Notes: generated by a model not told the origin, from the sequence alone. Shown: positions 10,510 to 19,446, numbered from the stretch's first letter. The stretch: DNA of 64,000 nucleotides from Candidatus Kuenenia hertensis (GCA_021646465.1 SOET01000003.1:62001-126000), one strand, 5' to 3'. Numbers and translations are program-made.

Positions 10510-10703
10510 TACTTCTCCTCGCAAAAATACTATTTACAAACAAATCACCTCCCGATAAAAATAATAAGGTATGAATTCTAACATTGTAAATCGTAAATAG
10601 CATTAAATATTTTCTTGAGATTATAAAAGAAAGAAGTAGTATAAAATAAAGCATCAGGAATCTCTTATCCTGAAATATCAATTGTCTATGGCAAGGTATA
10701 TTG

Positions 10704-12290
10704 ATGAAAAACAGAAAAAACAATCCTCTCTTAAAAAAGGATGATAAAATAATTGTCCGCAATGCTGTTATTGCGGATGTTCAGCGTATCAAACAACTGG
10801 TGCATACCGTGTACGAAAAGACAGGGATAAATGATTATACCGAAAGCATGTTGCGTGGGCAGATCAATAATTTTCCGGAAGGCCAGTTTGTAGTGGAATA
10901 CGGTAATCGTATTATTGGTTATTGTTCTACGTTTCAGATTTCCGGTGAGATTGCGTTAAAACCGCATACATGGAGAGAAATTACCGGTGGCGGTTTCGCT
11001 TCTCGTCATGATCCTGACGGCGATTATCTTTACGGTATGGAAGTTTGTGTCGATCCGGAATATCGCGGATTACGAATCGGGCAACGCCTTTATAATGAAC
11101 GTAAAAGACTTTGTCAGGACTGGCAGCTCAAAGGAATTATATTTGCCGGCAGATTGCCCTCATGGCATAAACGATTTAAAAAATATGACAACATTGCTTC
11201 TTACATTGAGGAGGTGCTTGGAAAACGAGTACGTGATCCGGTGTTGTCTTTCCAGTTGAATAATGGTTTTGAAATAATCGGAGTGATAGATAATTACATG
11301 CCTTCTGATAAGGAGTCTCTGGGATTTGGAGTGCACATGATTTGGCGTAATCCGAAAGTGCCGGAGGAAAAGGAAGAAAAACGCCATAAACAATACGGAG
11401 GTCGTCTGCCGGATACCGTCCGGATAGCTACCGTTCAATACATGCAGCGCCGTGTCAAATCCTTTGAAGAATTTTTATCTCTGGTACGCTATTTTGTTGA
11501 TGTGGTGGCTGACTATCGATCTGATTTTGTTTTATTCCCGGAATTGTTTTCGTTGCAACTCCTTTCGATTGAGGACCAGGAACTGACGCCCCTGGAAGCT
11601 ACCGAAGCGTTGACGCAATATACACCAAGGCTCAAGGATGCAATGAAGGAAATGGCGATACGTTATAATGTGAATATAATAGGCGGGTCGCATCCCACCA
11701 AGGTGGAAAATAGCCGGGTTGAAAACATTTCTTATATATTTTTAAGGAACGGCGAGATTTATCAACAAGCAAAGATACACCCTACCCCTAGTGAACAATA
11801 CTGGTGGAACATTGAAGGGGGCGATTCTGTTGACGTAATTGAAACAGACTGTGGCCCTATTGGAGTATTAATTTGCTATGACAGCGAATTTCCCGAACTG
11901 GCGCGGCACCTGGCGGATCAGGGTGCTTATATTATATTTGTGCCTTTTTGTACCGATGAGCGGCAAAGCTACTTGAGGGTGCGGTATTGCTGCCAGGCAC
12001 GCGCGGTAGAAAACCAGTGTTATGTTATCATGTCCGGAAACGTAGGGAACCTTCCAAATGTGGCAAACATGGATATTCAATATGCGCAAAGTTGTATACT
12101 GACCCCTTGCGATTTCCCGTTTGCACGGGATGGTATTGCAGCGGACACGACGCCAAATGTCGAGACCGTTGCTTTTGCAGACCTGCGCTTGGAGTCTTTG
12201 CGTGTAGCGCGTCAAAGCGGTACTGTACAAAACCTCAAGGCGCGCCGGCATGATTTGTACCATTTAGTATGGCATGATCAGAAAAAGTAA
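10704..12290 (+). CDS. GNAT acetyltransferase fused to carbon-nitrogen hydrolase
   Basis: A 529-codon frame encoding two enzymes in one chain. Residues about 15-215 form a GNAT N-acetyltransferase domain (acetyl-CoA binding region around DPEYRGLRIGQRLYNERK). Residues about 235-525 form a nitrilase-superfamily amidohydrolase with the expected catalytic set: Glu280 in FPELF, Lys357 in QQAKIHP and Cys391 in ICYDSEFPE. The same fusion is known in many bacteria, usually annotated as bifunctional GNAT/carbon-nitrogen hydrolase; its substrate is not established. The ATG at 10704 is preferred over an adjacent TTG. The gene is divergent from the metallo-hydrolase and convergent with the OmpA-like gene. 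Confidence 0.9.
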   Translation: MKNRKNNPLLKKDDKIIVRNAVIADVQRIKQLVHTVYEKTGINDYTESMLRGQINNFPEGQFVVEYGNRIIGYCSTFQISGEIALKPHTWREITGGGFASRHDPDGDYLYGMEVCVDPEYRGLRIGQRLYNERKRLCQDWQLKGIIFAGRLPSWHKRFKKYDNIASYIEEVLGKRVRDPVLSFQLNNGFEIIGVIDNYMPSDKESLGFGVHMIWRNPKVPEEKEEKRHKQYGGRLPDTVRIATVQYMQRRVKSFEEFLSLVRYFVDVVADYRSDFVLFPELFSLQLLSIEDQELTPLEATEALTQYTPRLKDAMKEMAIRYNVNIIGGSHPTKVENSRVENISYIFLRNGEIYQQAKIHPTPSEQYWWNIEGGDSVDVIETDCGPIGVLICYDSEFPELARHLADQGAYIIFVPFCTDERQSYLRVRYCCQARAVENQCYVIMSGNVGNLPNVANMDIQYAQSCILTPCDFPFARDGIAADTTPNVETVAFADLRLESLRVARQSGTVQNLKARRHDLYHLVWHDQKK

Positions 12291-12355
12291 AAAAAGGGAA
12301 AATCTCTCTTTTCCTGTTATTTGAATTTATAAACCGGTAAGCATCGGCATTTTTG

Positions 12356-13543
12356 TTATTTTACGGGAACAATTTCAGCCCTCCTGTTCAGAGCGCGGCC
12401 TTCTTCGGTGGTATTGGGTGCAATAGGTTTTTTAAATCCAAAACCCACTGTAGAAATACGTGATTCATTAATACCTTTCCCGACTAAATAATTTTTTACT
12501 GCCTGAGCTCTTTTTTGGGAGAGATCAATATTATATTCCAACGAACCAATATTATCCGTATGCCCCTCTATTCGTATTTGCATATCAGGATTTTTCTCCA
12601 AAATGTCAACAATGTTTCCAAGGTTTGAGTCAAATTCCTCCTTGATGTCCCATTTCTTGTACTCAAAAGTAACTCCTTTTACCACCCAACATCCTCTGGA
12701 ATCCACAATTGCCCCTTCCGGCGTGTCAGGGCATTCATCGTCTTCGTCATAAACTCCATCTCCATCGCTGTCTTGTTTTGGTATGGCGGTCAAAAACACT
12801 TCTTTTACAAAATTTGCCATATTCTCACTGGAAGCAATTTCATCGGCAGTTACAGAAAACCCGCATTTTGCCTCACGTGCGAGTTCCCTGAGCGCCGCTT
12901 TTCCTTCTGCGGTATTTCCTGCATGAATGGTGTAGAAGCATACCTTCTCTCCGTACATTTCTTTCAAATTTTTTACCTTTGCTAAAGGACTTCCGGTTAA
13001 CTCTTCACCGTCGCTTACAAAAATTATTGCCGCCTGACCGACCGTCATTAACAGTTGATTCGAAGCATCTTCAATAGCATCACCGGCTGGACTGCTGCCC
13101 TTGGGATATACCGCCCTGGTTAAAGCATTTTCTAAAAGATCTTGAGAGTGATGGGTGAGTTCATAAACAATAAATGTTTTATCTAAAGGGGTGAAAAATC
13201 CATGCCCAAATGTCACAAGGGCGCTGTTGATATCGACTTCAGGTAATGTTTTGTTCATTCGGGACAAAATATCCTTGGCTACGGTAAATTTGGAATGTCC
13301 TTGATTAACGGTACCGGTAAATGCTGTTTCCATAGATGCTGATGCATCTAATATGATAACAAAACTTTCAATCTTCGGCACATACTTCACACTGAGAGCT
13401 TTTGAATTTAAATTTTGAGGAGTAAATGATTCAAGCGGGCTGAGCGGCTTCTTTTCAGGCATGACAGACTGTAACTGTGCGCAACCCGTCAGAACAGCAA
13501 TTATCATTGCAGTAAGCGATACCAACAAACATGTTTTTCTCAT
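12356..13543 (-). CDS. Lipoprotein with vWA domain and OmpA peptidoglycan-binding domain
   Basis: A 395-residue envelope lipoprotein. The signal peptide ends in the lipobox LTGC, giving lipidated Cys21. Residues about 60-265 form a von Willebrand A domain with an intact metal-site motif DASAS at 66-70. A short calcium-binding thrombospondin-3-like stretch (DSDGDGVYDEDDECP) links it to a C-terminal OmpA domain (about 290-395). That domain has the peptidoglycan-contact motif EGHTDNIGS and the family ending NRRAEI. I infer a protein tethering an adhesion or sensor module to the cell wall. It is transcribed alone, with an AT-rich upstream region. Confidence 0.92.
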   Translation of the reverse strand: MRKTCLLVSLTAMIIAVLTGCAQLQSVMPEKKPLSPLESFTPQNLNSKALSVKYVPKIESFVIILDASASMETAFTGTVNQGHSKFTVAKDILSRMNKTLPEVDINSALVTFGHGFFTPLDKTFIVYELTHHSQDLLENALTRAVYPKGSSPAGDAIEDASNQLLMTVGQAAIIFVSDGEELTGSPLAKVKNLKEMYGEKVCFYTIHAGNTAEGKAALRELAREAKCGFSVTADEIASSENMANFVKEVFLTAIPKQDSDGDGVYDEDDECPDTPEGAIVDSRGCWVVKGVTFEYKKWDIKEEFDSNLGNIVDILEKNPDMQIRIEGHTDNIGSLEYNIDLSQKRAQAVKNYLVGKGINESRISTVGFGFKKPIAPNTTEEGRALNRRAEIVPVK

Positions 13544-13733
13544 AACTATTCCTTTTTTAAAGAAAGCGCTTTAAAGACTGCTACCAAAGGTAGCTTAAGA
13601 ATTATAGTTGTGACATTTTGATAAATTCTTTCGGCGGTGTCAAGTATAGAAATTTATGAAAATCAACAAATTTTTTTATCTTCATCTCAAATAAGTTGGA
13701 AACATTCCCAATCTTTGTAAAAATTTAAAAAAA

Positions 13734-13994
13734 TCAAAGCCATATGCCATCGCTGTCTGGCTTTGTGTTTATTTTGCGAATATTGAGTAATTTGTTATTT
13801 TTACCTATCTCTATCTCAAAAAACCCGTGTATGCCGTTATGGGTGAGATGTTTTCTTAATGCCGAGGCGGGAAATTTTATTGTTTTGCCGGATGTGGTGG
13901 TTGTGTGTATGTATTTTGCGGCGCCTGTATAGTAAGCCATGTATACGTCTGAAGAAATATCGAGTGAAAATTGAAAACGTTGTATTGCGCTCAT
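13734..13994 (-). CDS. DUF2835 family small protein
   Basis: An 86-residue protein matching, by eye, the DUF2835 family: RFQFSLDIS, a central YYTGAAKYI and FPASALRKHLTHNGIHG are its conserved blocks. Its function is unknown. The ATG at 13994 places the start directly before the domain; an upstream TTG would add twelve hydrophobic residues without support. It is a single gene between the OmpA-like lipoprotein and the amidohydrolase, both on the same strand. Confidence 0.75.
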   Translation of the reverse strand: MSAIQRFQFSLDISSDVYMAYYTGAAKYIHTTTTSGKTIKFPASALRKHLTHNGIHGFFEIEIGKNNKLLNIRKINTKPDSDGIWL

Positions 13995-14087
13995 TTTAGG
14001 TTGCAGTAAACTAAAAATTATATATGACAATACACCACGGTTTTTTATTTTTGCAAAAAAGCTAAGTTGTACTGAAACGGAGCGGGT

Positions 14088-15323
14088 TTAATCATTTGCA
14101 TTATAACAAACAGCGCCGGCTACCATGGTGAAAATATTTTTAGAAGGCGTGTCAAGTATTTGCTCATAGACGTTGCCGGTTGAGTTGTTTGTCAATCTAA
14201 TTCCGCACATGTCAGCTTCAAAACCTTCTCTTATCTGGCCGATATTCGTTTCCATACCGAGGGCCTTTGCGCCGTTTTTTGTGGCAATGGAAAATATTAC
14301 CTCTGGCGGTAACGAATAATGGGCATATAAGAATTTCATTTCTTCCAATATATCTAATGTGTCATTACTGGCTAAACTGTCGGTACCTAACCCTACGTTG
14401 ATTCCTTCCTCTAATAGCTTAGACAAAGGATGATTTTTGTGGCCAAAGAAATGGTGGCTTTTCGGACAAAAAGCCACGCTTGCGCCGGAGGAGCGTATCA
14501 TTGACATTTCTTCTTCCGTAAGATAATTACAATGAATGAGCAGCATTTTCTCGTTTAATACTCCCGCTTCATATAAATATTGTATCGGTTTGCGTTCCGG
14601 CGGTTGCCATCCGTCAGGTATTGCCTTTAACTTTTGCAACAAAACAGGCAAATTCCCGGTTCCTTTTGCAAGAAATTCAATTTCATCCTGTGTTTCTGCT
14701 ATATGGGTGCAAACTAACAGGTTTTTCTCTTTGGCAAGCCGGGAAGCAGCCTTATAAAGTTCTTTCGAAACGGAATAAGGCGCATGCGGGGAAATACCTA
14801 TGTTGTAAGAATCTGTGGTGCTGATATCCGACAAATCCAAAGAAGCTTTCGATATTATTTTTTGCGCATAGGCAGGATTCAGGCCAATAATTTCTTTATA
14901 AACAACTTTGCGAAGAGGACTTTTTTCCAATATGGGAAACGAGTGTCCGGAATGAGTAATATCTGCCACCGTAGTTGTACCGCTTTCAATGCATAATGCA
15001 ATCCCTTCTTTTATTGAAGCAGCATAGTCATCTGCCTTCCACCTTGCTTTTGCGCCAACAAGCTGAAATACCCAGTGGGTAAAATTATTGGTAGGAGCAA
15101 TACGATTTTTTAAACTGGTCAGATCAAGATGGGCATGTGTATTTATAAGCCCTGGTAATAGCGCAGTGTTTTTTAAATCAATAATTGTCGCATTGTCAGC
15201 CGGAACTTTAACCTCATCAAAAGTTCCCACCTTGCGTATTTTATTACCTTCAATAGCTACCGCGCCATTTTCAATGTAATGGGCATTGTCTTGTATGATG
15301 TATTTTGCTTTTATAACTATCAT
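14088..15323 (-). CDS. Amidohydrolase, MtaD/SsnA-like deaminase
   Basis: A 411-residue TIM-barrel metal-dependent hydrolase. Metal and catalytic motifs are in the usual order: NTHAHLDL (HxH), SPHAPYSVS, CTHIAETQDE, LIHCNYL and LGTDSLASND. These place it in the ATZ/TRZ-chlorohydrolase group that includes 5'-methylthioadenosine/S-adenosylhomocysteine deaminases. Aminodeoxyfutalosine deaminase (MqnX), of the futalosine menaquinone route, is an alternative that would suit an anaerobe; sequence reading alone does not separate these. There is no signal peptide. No other nucleoside or menaquinone gene is adjacent. Confidence 0.85.
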   Translation of the reverse strand: MIVIKAKYIIQDNAHYIENGAVAIEGNKIRKVGTFDEVKVPADNATIIDLKNTALLPGLINTHAHLDLTSLKNRIAPTNNFTHWVFQLVGAKARWKADDYAASIKEGIALCIESGTTTVADITHSGHSFPILEKSPLRKVVYKEIIGLNPAYAQKIISKASLDLSDISTTDSYNIGISPHAPYSVSKELYKAASRLAKEKNLLVCTHIAETQDEIEFLAKGTGNLPVLLQKLKAIPDGWQPPERKPIQYLYEAGVLNEKMLLIHCNYLTEEEMSMIRSSGASVAFCPKSHHFFGHKNHPLSKLLEEGINVGLGTDSLASNDTLDILEEMKFLYAHYSLPPEVIFSIATKNGAKALGMETNIGQIREGFEADMCGIRLTNNSTGNVYEQILDTPSKNIFTMVAGAVCYNAND

Positions 15324-15407
15324 GATATGTATAATAAAGAAAAACGTTACTTATACATGTGTCATTAATCAGGCACGAATCCGCGTTTTCGCGAGCACAT
15401 GTATGTC

Positions 15408-15427
15408 ATTCCCGCGAAAGCGGGAAT
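15408..15427. repeat. Short palindromic intergenic repeat
   Basis: ATTCCCGC and GCGGGAAT form a perfect 8-bp stem around GAAA. Such units are a common dispersed intergenic repeat. It lies in the 15324-15549 gap between the amidohydrolase and the integrase; I see no gene there. Confidence 0.6.
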
Positions 15428-15549
15428 CCAGAAAAACACTTGATTCATGGTCAAGCCCTGAATAACAGGCAGTTGTAAACTTATGCCGCCAAGTATAGCT
15501 GATTTATAATTAAAATTTAAAATATTTTTCACTGAACATTACAAGACAT

Positions 15550-16788
15550 TTAAGTATCCAGTGGGCTCCGCACACCTAATATATTTTTTGTGGCAACGTG
15601 GGTATAAATCATAGTGGTTTGCAGATTCCGGTGACCTAGCAACTCCTGGATTGCCCTTATGTCATAGCCGTTTTCCAGAAGATGCGTAGCAAAGCTATGC
15701 CGCAAAGCATGTACGGATGCCTGTTTCGTAATGCCTGCCTTTGCTACGGCAGTCTTAAATGCCTTCTGAAGTGACGCAGGATGCATATGATGGCGACGCA
15801 CCGTGTGTGTGTGCGGATCAACCGAAAGTGCTCTTGAAGGAAAAAGCCAGAACCACCCCCATTCCTTACCCGCATTGGGATATTTCCTTTCCAATGCGCC
15901 AGGGAGATAGACGCCATTAATGTCATTTACCCTGTCCTGGTCATATACACCCCTTATTTCCGAAATGTGCGCAATAAGGTCATCTTTAAGTGACTCGGGG
16001 AGCATAGTCCTCCGGTCCTTGTCTCCCTTGCCTGCACTCACAACAACAATGTTTTGCTCAAAATCAATATCCTTAATTCTCAAACTCAGGCATTCCTGCA
16101 GCCTGAGTCCGCATCCGTACGTGAGCATTGCCATAAGGCGGTGAATCTCTGACAAATGATCAAATATTGCCTGTACCTCCTTTACCGTAAGCACCGTAGG
16201 AAGTCGCCTCTTATATACAGCCCGCACCGCATTCAGTTCCTTATCCCCTATATCCTTTTCAAGTACATACCGGTATACAAATATAAGCGCATTCAAGGCT
16301 TGATTCTGCGTGGAAGCAGACACCTTTCGTTCAACCGCAAGGGAACTCAGAAAATCCTGGATATCGCTACCTGTCAGTTGTGATGGTGTTTTCCCATTGA
16401 TAAATTCCCGAAACGAGCGCAGCCAGGCGATATAGGTCTTTTCCGTGCTGTATGACCGGTGCCTGAGCCTGAGGGCTTCCCTTGTCCGTGTTTCAAGAAG
16501 GTTCCATACGTTTTCTGCCTCGGGTGATTTGACGGAGGCATTCTTTTGTAATGAAGCCAGATAATAGTTATAAAGCCTCAAAGCATTCGCAGCCTGTTTC
16601 ACCTGCCGGTCTTCGTGAGTTTTTCCTAAATATTTCAGGAATTGTTTCGTTTGTTTGGGGTTTAACATATCTGAATTAACCGTATTAACAAACGCATAAC
16701 AATCCGAAACCCACTTCAGGTAAAAAGGCACATATTTATCTTTTACCAGCGCTTTTTGAATGAGGTAGTCTTTAAAAGGTGAAAACAT
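15550..16788 (-). CDS. intI: Integron integrase with N-terminal extension
   Basis: A tyrosine recombinase of 412 residues. The catalytic set is complete: Arg229 (GLRLQE), His360 and Arg363 (VHALRH), His386 (LLGHRN) and nucleophile Tyr395 (MIYTHV). The integron-specific insertion is clearly present before the HxxR box (KEWGWFWLFPSRAL, then RRHHMHPASLQKA), separating IntI from ordinary XerC/D proteins. It inserts gene cassettes at the adjacent attI site and excises them. About 95 residues precede the usual IntI start near TREALRLRHRSYS, so the protein is longer than typical 320-340-residue integrases; the extra part resembles a second SAM-like core-binding domain. It is transcribed away from the cassette array, the classical integron arrangement. 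Confidence 0.93.
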   Translation of the reverse strand: MFSPFKDYLIQKALVKDKYVPFYLKWVSDCYAFVNTVNSDMLNPKQTKQFLKYLGKTHEDRQVKQAANALRLYNYYLASLQKNASVKSPEAENVWNLLETRTREALRLRHRSYSTEKTYIAWLRSFREFINGKTPSQLTGSDIQDFLSSLAVERKVSASTQNQALNALIFVYRYVLEKDIGDKELNAVRAVYKRRLPTVLTVKEVQAIFDHLSEIHRLMAMLTYGCGLRLQECLSLRIKDIDFEQNIVVVSAGKGDKDRRTMLPESLKDDLIAHISEIRGVYDQDRVNDINGVYLPGALERKYPNAGKEWGWFWLFPSRALSVDPHTHTVRRHHMHPASLQKAFKTAVAKAGITKQASVHALRHSFATHLLENGYDIRAIQELLGHRNLQTTMIYTHVATKNILGVRSPLDT

Positions 16789-16840
16789 AACAAAACCGAA
16801 TAATTATCACAATTCCGCATATTAATAATAATTGTACTAT

Positions 16841-16867
16841 ATTATAGAAATATATTCAATATTTCAA
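16841..16867 (-). promoter_or_regulatory. Candidate promoter for the integron integrase
   Basis: Read leftward, TTGAAA (16862-16867) and TATAAT (16841-16846) are separated by 15 bases, which is short. It is about 50 bases upstream of the integrase start. I saw no convincing LexA box here, unlike many integrons. The region is very AT-rich, so chance is a real possibility. Confidence 0.35.
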
Positions 16868-16888
16868 CCTTTATCTAAGGATTTTAGT

Positions 16889-16917
16889 TTGACAACTGAT
16901 ATTGCATTGCATAAAAT
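16889..16917 (+). promoter_or_regulatory. Outward cassette promoter (Pc-like)
   Basis: TTGACA at 16889-16894 and TAAAAT at 16912-16917 with a 17-base spacer. It points into the cassette array and lies between the integrase start and the attI core at 16951. Position, direction and strength match the Pc promoter that expresses promoterless cassettes in known integrons. Confidence 0.65.
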
Positions 16918-16950
16918 GCCGATATTAATAGAATAAAGATAAAAATAAAT

Positions 16951-16957
16951 GTTAGGC
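16951..16957 (+). other. attI-side core recombination site
   Basis: GTTAGGC fits the integron core consensus GTTRRRY. Recombination is expected between G and TT, so the first cassette begins at 16952 with TTAGGC. That start is the exact complement of the R'' core GCCTAAC found at the end of the same cassette (18790-18796). Confidence 0.8.
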
Positions 16958-16995
16958 GTAAACTCAAGCTAAATTGTGACTTTGGAGAAATTTAA

Positions 16996-17868
16996 ATGAA
17001 TAATATGTCACTTTGGAATAACGAAACTGAAATTCAATTTTTTACAGAAGCATTAAGAAATTTTGCTTCACCTGAACAACTGTTTTATAATCTTAATTCA
17101 GGGTATTTTGCCTATGTACCAAAGAATATTGATGGCGAAGGACAAACCTTACAATCAAGAAATTCACTAATTGGACAATTTACTGAAAAATGGACAAAAG
17201 ACCTTTTCTCACCAATTGCAAGAGAATTAGGATTTTATGCTGTAAATAGTGTTGTTTGTGAAGAGGTCGGACTTCATAAAAGGTCAAATGCAGACTTGGC
17301 CTTTTGTACAACAAATTCTGTTAACCAAAGACCTGAGAATATAAAACTCATATTTGAAATAAAAATGAGTATTGTTTCAAATTATAGGTTCACAGCCCCT
17401 AACAATCTTTCATTTATTGGTGACTATAAATCTCACACAGGAAATCCTGCACTTTTACGTTCAGATTCGATGTTAAAAGCAATAGGAAAATCTATTAACA
17501 TTAGAGTTTCTGGAATCGAATCAACCAAAATACCAGTCATAATTTTAGGAAATAGCCCAATAACTGATAGTTATATCCATAAAGTCGATTTTCTAAAAAC
17601 TGCCGGAGTAATACAAGGGTTTTGGTCATTAAATCCTAATCCTACCGATACAGAATATGTGAAACAGACTCCTATTAAAGGATTTCAAACAATCGAAAAT
17701 CATAAAGCACTTTTAGAATTGACAGGTGAACTATTAAATCAAGAAATGAATTATTTTTCTTCAATGATTTCCAAACCGAAACTTGGAGAGTTTATTCGTA
17801 TTGCAAATCAAGAAAATTCAGATGAAGCAAAAGCTGAGAAATTCTTACAACTAATCAGAGAGGGATAA
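16996..17868 (+). CDS. Cassette-borne type II restriction endonuclease (PD-(D/E)XK-like)
   Basis: A 290-residue protein that I read as the nuclease of a restriction-modification pair. The PD-(D/E)XK-like signature is the Asp of SNADLAF followed, after a spacer, by IFEIKMS. The specificity family is not recognised. Its stop overlaps the start of the next gene, a DNA methyltransferase, by one base, so the two are translationally coupled. A GGAG sits about ten bases before the ATG. The pair fills the first integron cassette and has lower G+C than the flanking housekeeping genes, consistent with horizontal acquisition. Assignment as a nuclease rests on the motif plus the methylase partner. Confidence 0.75.
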   Translation: MNNMSLWNNETEIQFFTEALRNFASPEQLFYNLNSGYFAYVPKNIDGEGQTLQSRNSLIGQFTEKWTKDLFSPIARELGFYAVNSVVCEEVGLHKRSNADLAFCTTNSVNQRPENIKLIFEIKMSIVSNYRFTAPNNLSFIGDYKSHTGNPALLRSDSMLKAIGKSINIRVSGIESTKIPVIILGNSPITDSYIHKVDFLKTAGVIQGFWSLNPNPTDTEYVKQTPIKGFQTIENHKALLELTGELLNQEMNYFSSMISKPKLGEFIRIANQENSDEAKAEKFLQLIREG

Positions 17869-18782
17869 TGAAACTCTATAATAGAGAAGGTACGAAAACC
17901 AGTTCATTTGGAACAAACGGAAGAATAAACCACGATTCTTCAAAATTCTATGATTCAAAATTGTATAAAGAACTTAATAATGGAAAAGAAATCTCAAAGA
18001 CTGTTAATGAATTTCCAAAAGAACTATTAAACACAATTGTTCATAGTTCATGTGAGCAAATGAAAGAAATTCCAGATAATTCATTGCATTTAATGATTAC
18101 TTCTCCTCCTTATAATGTTTCAAAGGATTATGATAATGATTTGTCATTGAATGAATATTTAGTTTTATTAAAAAATGCCTTTTCTGAGACATACCGAGTC
18201 TTGGTAAATGGTGGACGTGCTTGCATAAATGTCGCAAATTTAGGCAGAAAACCATACATACCACTTTCTGACTATATTTCTAAAATGATGATTGAAATTG
18301 GATTTAATATGCGAGGTGAAATCATTTGGAATAAAGCAGCCAGCGCAAGTCCTTCAACTGCTTGGGGAAGTTGGCAAAGCGCAGCAAATCCAACGTTAAG
18401 AGATATTCATGAATATATTTTAGTGTTTTCAAAAGGTGACTATAAAAGAGAACGAAAAAAAGAAGAATTAGAGAAAAGGAAAAATACAATTACCAAAGAA
18501 CAATTTATGGAATTGACCAAATCAATTTGGACAATGAATGCTGAAAGTGCCAGAAGAATAGGTCATCCAGCTCCATTTCCAGAAGAATTGCCATACAGAT
18601 TGATTCAATTATATTCTTTTACAAATGACATTATTCTTGACCCGTTCATTGGTAGCGGAACAACTGGAGTTGCTGCATTAAAAACGGACAGGTTTTATAT
18701 AGGTTATGATACCAATGCAGAATACATTAAACTTGCAGAAAAAAGATTGGAGCCGTTGAAAACACAAATAAAACTTTTTTAA
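17868..18782 (+). CDS. Cassette-borne DNA methyltransferase (beta-class)
   Basis: A 304-residue SAM-dependent DNA methyltransferase that protects host sites from the nuclease encoded just upstream. Catalytic motif IV is TSPPYNVSKDY (about residues 80-90), before motif I-type DPFIGSGTTGVAA near residue 260; this order marks the beta class. The SPPY form is more common in N4-cytosine enzymes, but N6-adenine activity is possible. Motif X-like residues close the protein. It follows the nuclease with a one-base overlap and ends seven bases before the attC R'' core, as expected for a compact cassette. Confidence 0.88.
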   Translation: MKLYNREGTKTSSFGTNGRINHDSSKFYDSKLYKELNNGKEISKTVNEFPKELLNTIVHSSCEQMKEIPDNSLHLMITSPPYNVSKDYDNDLSLNEYLVLLKNAFSETYRVLVNGGRACINVANLGRKPYIPLSDYISKMMIEIGFNMRGEIIWNKAASASPSTAWGSWQSAANPTLRDIHEYILVFSKGDYKRERKKEELEKRKNTITKEQFMELTKSIWTMNAESARRIGHPAPFPEELPYRLIQLYSFTNDIILDPFIGSGTTGVAALKTDRFYIGYDTNAEYIKLAEKRLEPLKTQIKLF

Positions 18783-18789
18783 AATAAAC

Positions 18790-18859
18790 GCCTAACAAAT
18801 CGTTGCACCTGACATTTTTCCGCTACGCTCCAAAATGCAGGTGAACTCAAGCGTTCGCA
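18790..18859 (+). other. attC site of cassette 1
   Basis: R'' core GCCTAAC (18790-18796) and R' core GTTCGCA (18853-18859) bracket a hairpin. One arm, CACCTG then an extra A then CATTTT, pairs with AAAATGCAGGTG. The single unpaired base matches the extrahelical base typical of folded attC. R'' is the perfect complement of the core at 16951, showing that 16952-18853 is one mobile unit of about 1.9 kb. Confidence 0.85.
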
Positions 18860-18880
18860 TAAAACTATGAGGAATAAAGT

Positions 18881-19141
18881 ATGCCAGAGATTTCCAGATT
18901 TTTTGGAATAATCATTAGAATGTTTTACGATGAACACAGTCCGCCTCATTTTCATGCTGAATATCAGGGGAATAAAGCAGTATTTGATCTTAATGGAAAT
19001 ATGATCAAAGGCGATTTACACTCAAAAACTGCCCGTAAGCTGGTCCGAGAATGGGTTGACCTACACTATGAGGAGATTGCTGAGGATTGGGAGCTGGCGA
19101 TGAAAGATCAGGAACTAAAGAAAATTGCTCCCTTAGATTGA
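18881..19141 (+). CDS. DUF4160 protein
   Basis: An 86-residue protein with the DUF4160 hallmarks ISRFFGIIIRMFY and HSPPHFHAEYQG. The family is of unknown function and is very often paired with a DUF2442 gene, as here. Such pairs are suspected toxin-antitoxin-like units but I cannot assign a role. GAGGAA precedes the ATG by about seven bases. It is the first gene of integron cassette 2, starting 27 bases after the cassette boundary. Confidence 0.85.
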   Translation: MPEISRFFGIIIRMFYDEHSPPHFHAEYQGNKAVFDLNGNMIKGDLHSKTARKLVREWVDLHYEEIAEDWELAMKDQELKKIAPLD

Positions 19142-19156
19142 AAGGAGGTGTCAAAC

Positions 19157-19432
19157 ATGTGGAATATGAATGATGTCAAAAAAATCAAATACAAAAATCA
19201 GTATGTTTACCAAATTGTTTTCGATGACGGAACTTCTGCTGACATCGATTTTTCTGACTACTTAAAACGAGGTCCAATATTTAGTCCCTTATCCGATTTG
19301 CAGTTTTTTAAAAAGGCAACTATTCAAGGAGGCACTATAGCTTGGCCAAATGGTTTGGATATAGCTCCAGAAACCTTATATGAAAAATGCGAACAAGTAA
19401 ATTCATGTGATGCCAAAAAACGGCGCACCTGA
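19157..19432 (+). CDS. DUF2442 protein
   Basis: A 91-residue protein of the DUF2442 family ([16 protein letters not shown], then GPIFSPL and [16 protein letters not shown]). Function is unknown; the partner DUF4160 gene ends 15 bases upstream. A perfect ribosome site AAAGGAGG lies eight bases before the ATG at 19157, so I prefer it to a GTG nine bases earlier. Its last 46 bases form part of the putative attC site of the cassette, meaning that the coding end overlaps the recombination site. Confidence 0.82.
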   Translation: MWNMNDVKKIKYKNQYVYQIVFDDGTSADIDFSDYLKRGPIFSPLSDLQFFKKATIQGGTIAWPNGLDIAPETLYEKCEQVNSCDAKKRRT

Positions 19433-19446
19433 TTATGTCGTTAGCA
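19387..19446 (+). other. Putative short attC site of cassette 2
   Basis: TGCGAAC at 19387-19393 is the exact complement of GTTCGCA, the core at which this cassette begins (18853). It ends at GTTAGCA (19440-19446), the start of the next cassette. Inside, GTG-AT-GCC pairs with GGC-G-CAC around a loop of A-rich sequence. It is only about 60 bases and its R'' lacks the usual RYYYAAC form, so it is less typical than attC 1. Confidence 0.6.

Noticed and set aside
16789-16888. LexA (SOS) box controlling the integrase
   Set aside because: No convincing CTGT-N8-ACAG-like palindrome seen in the divergent region.
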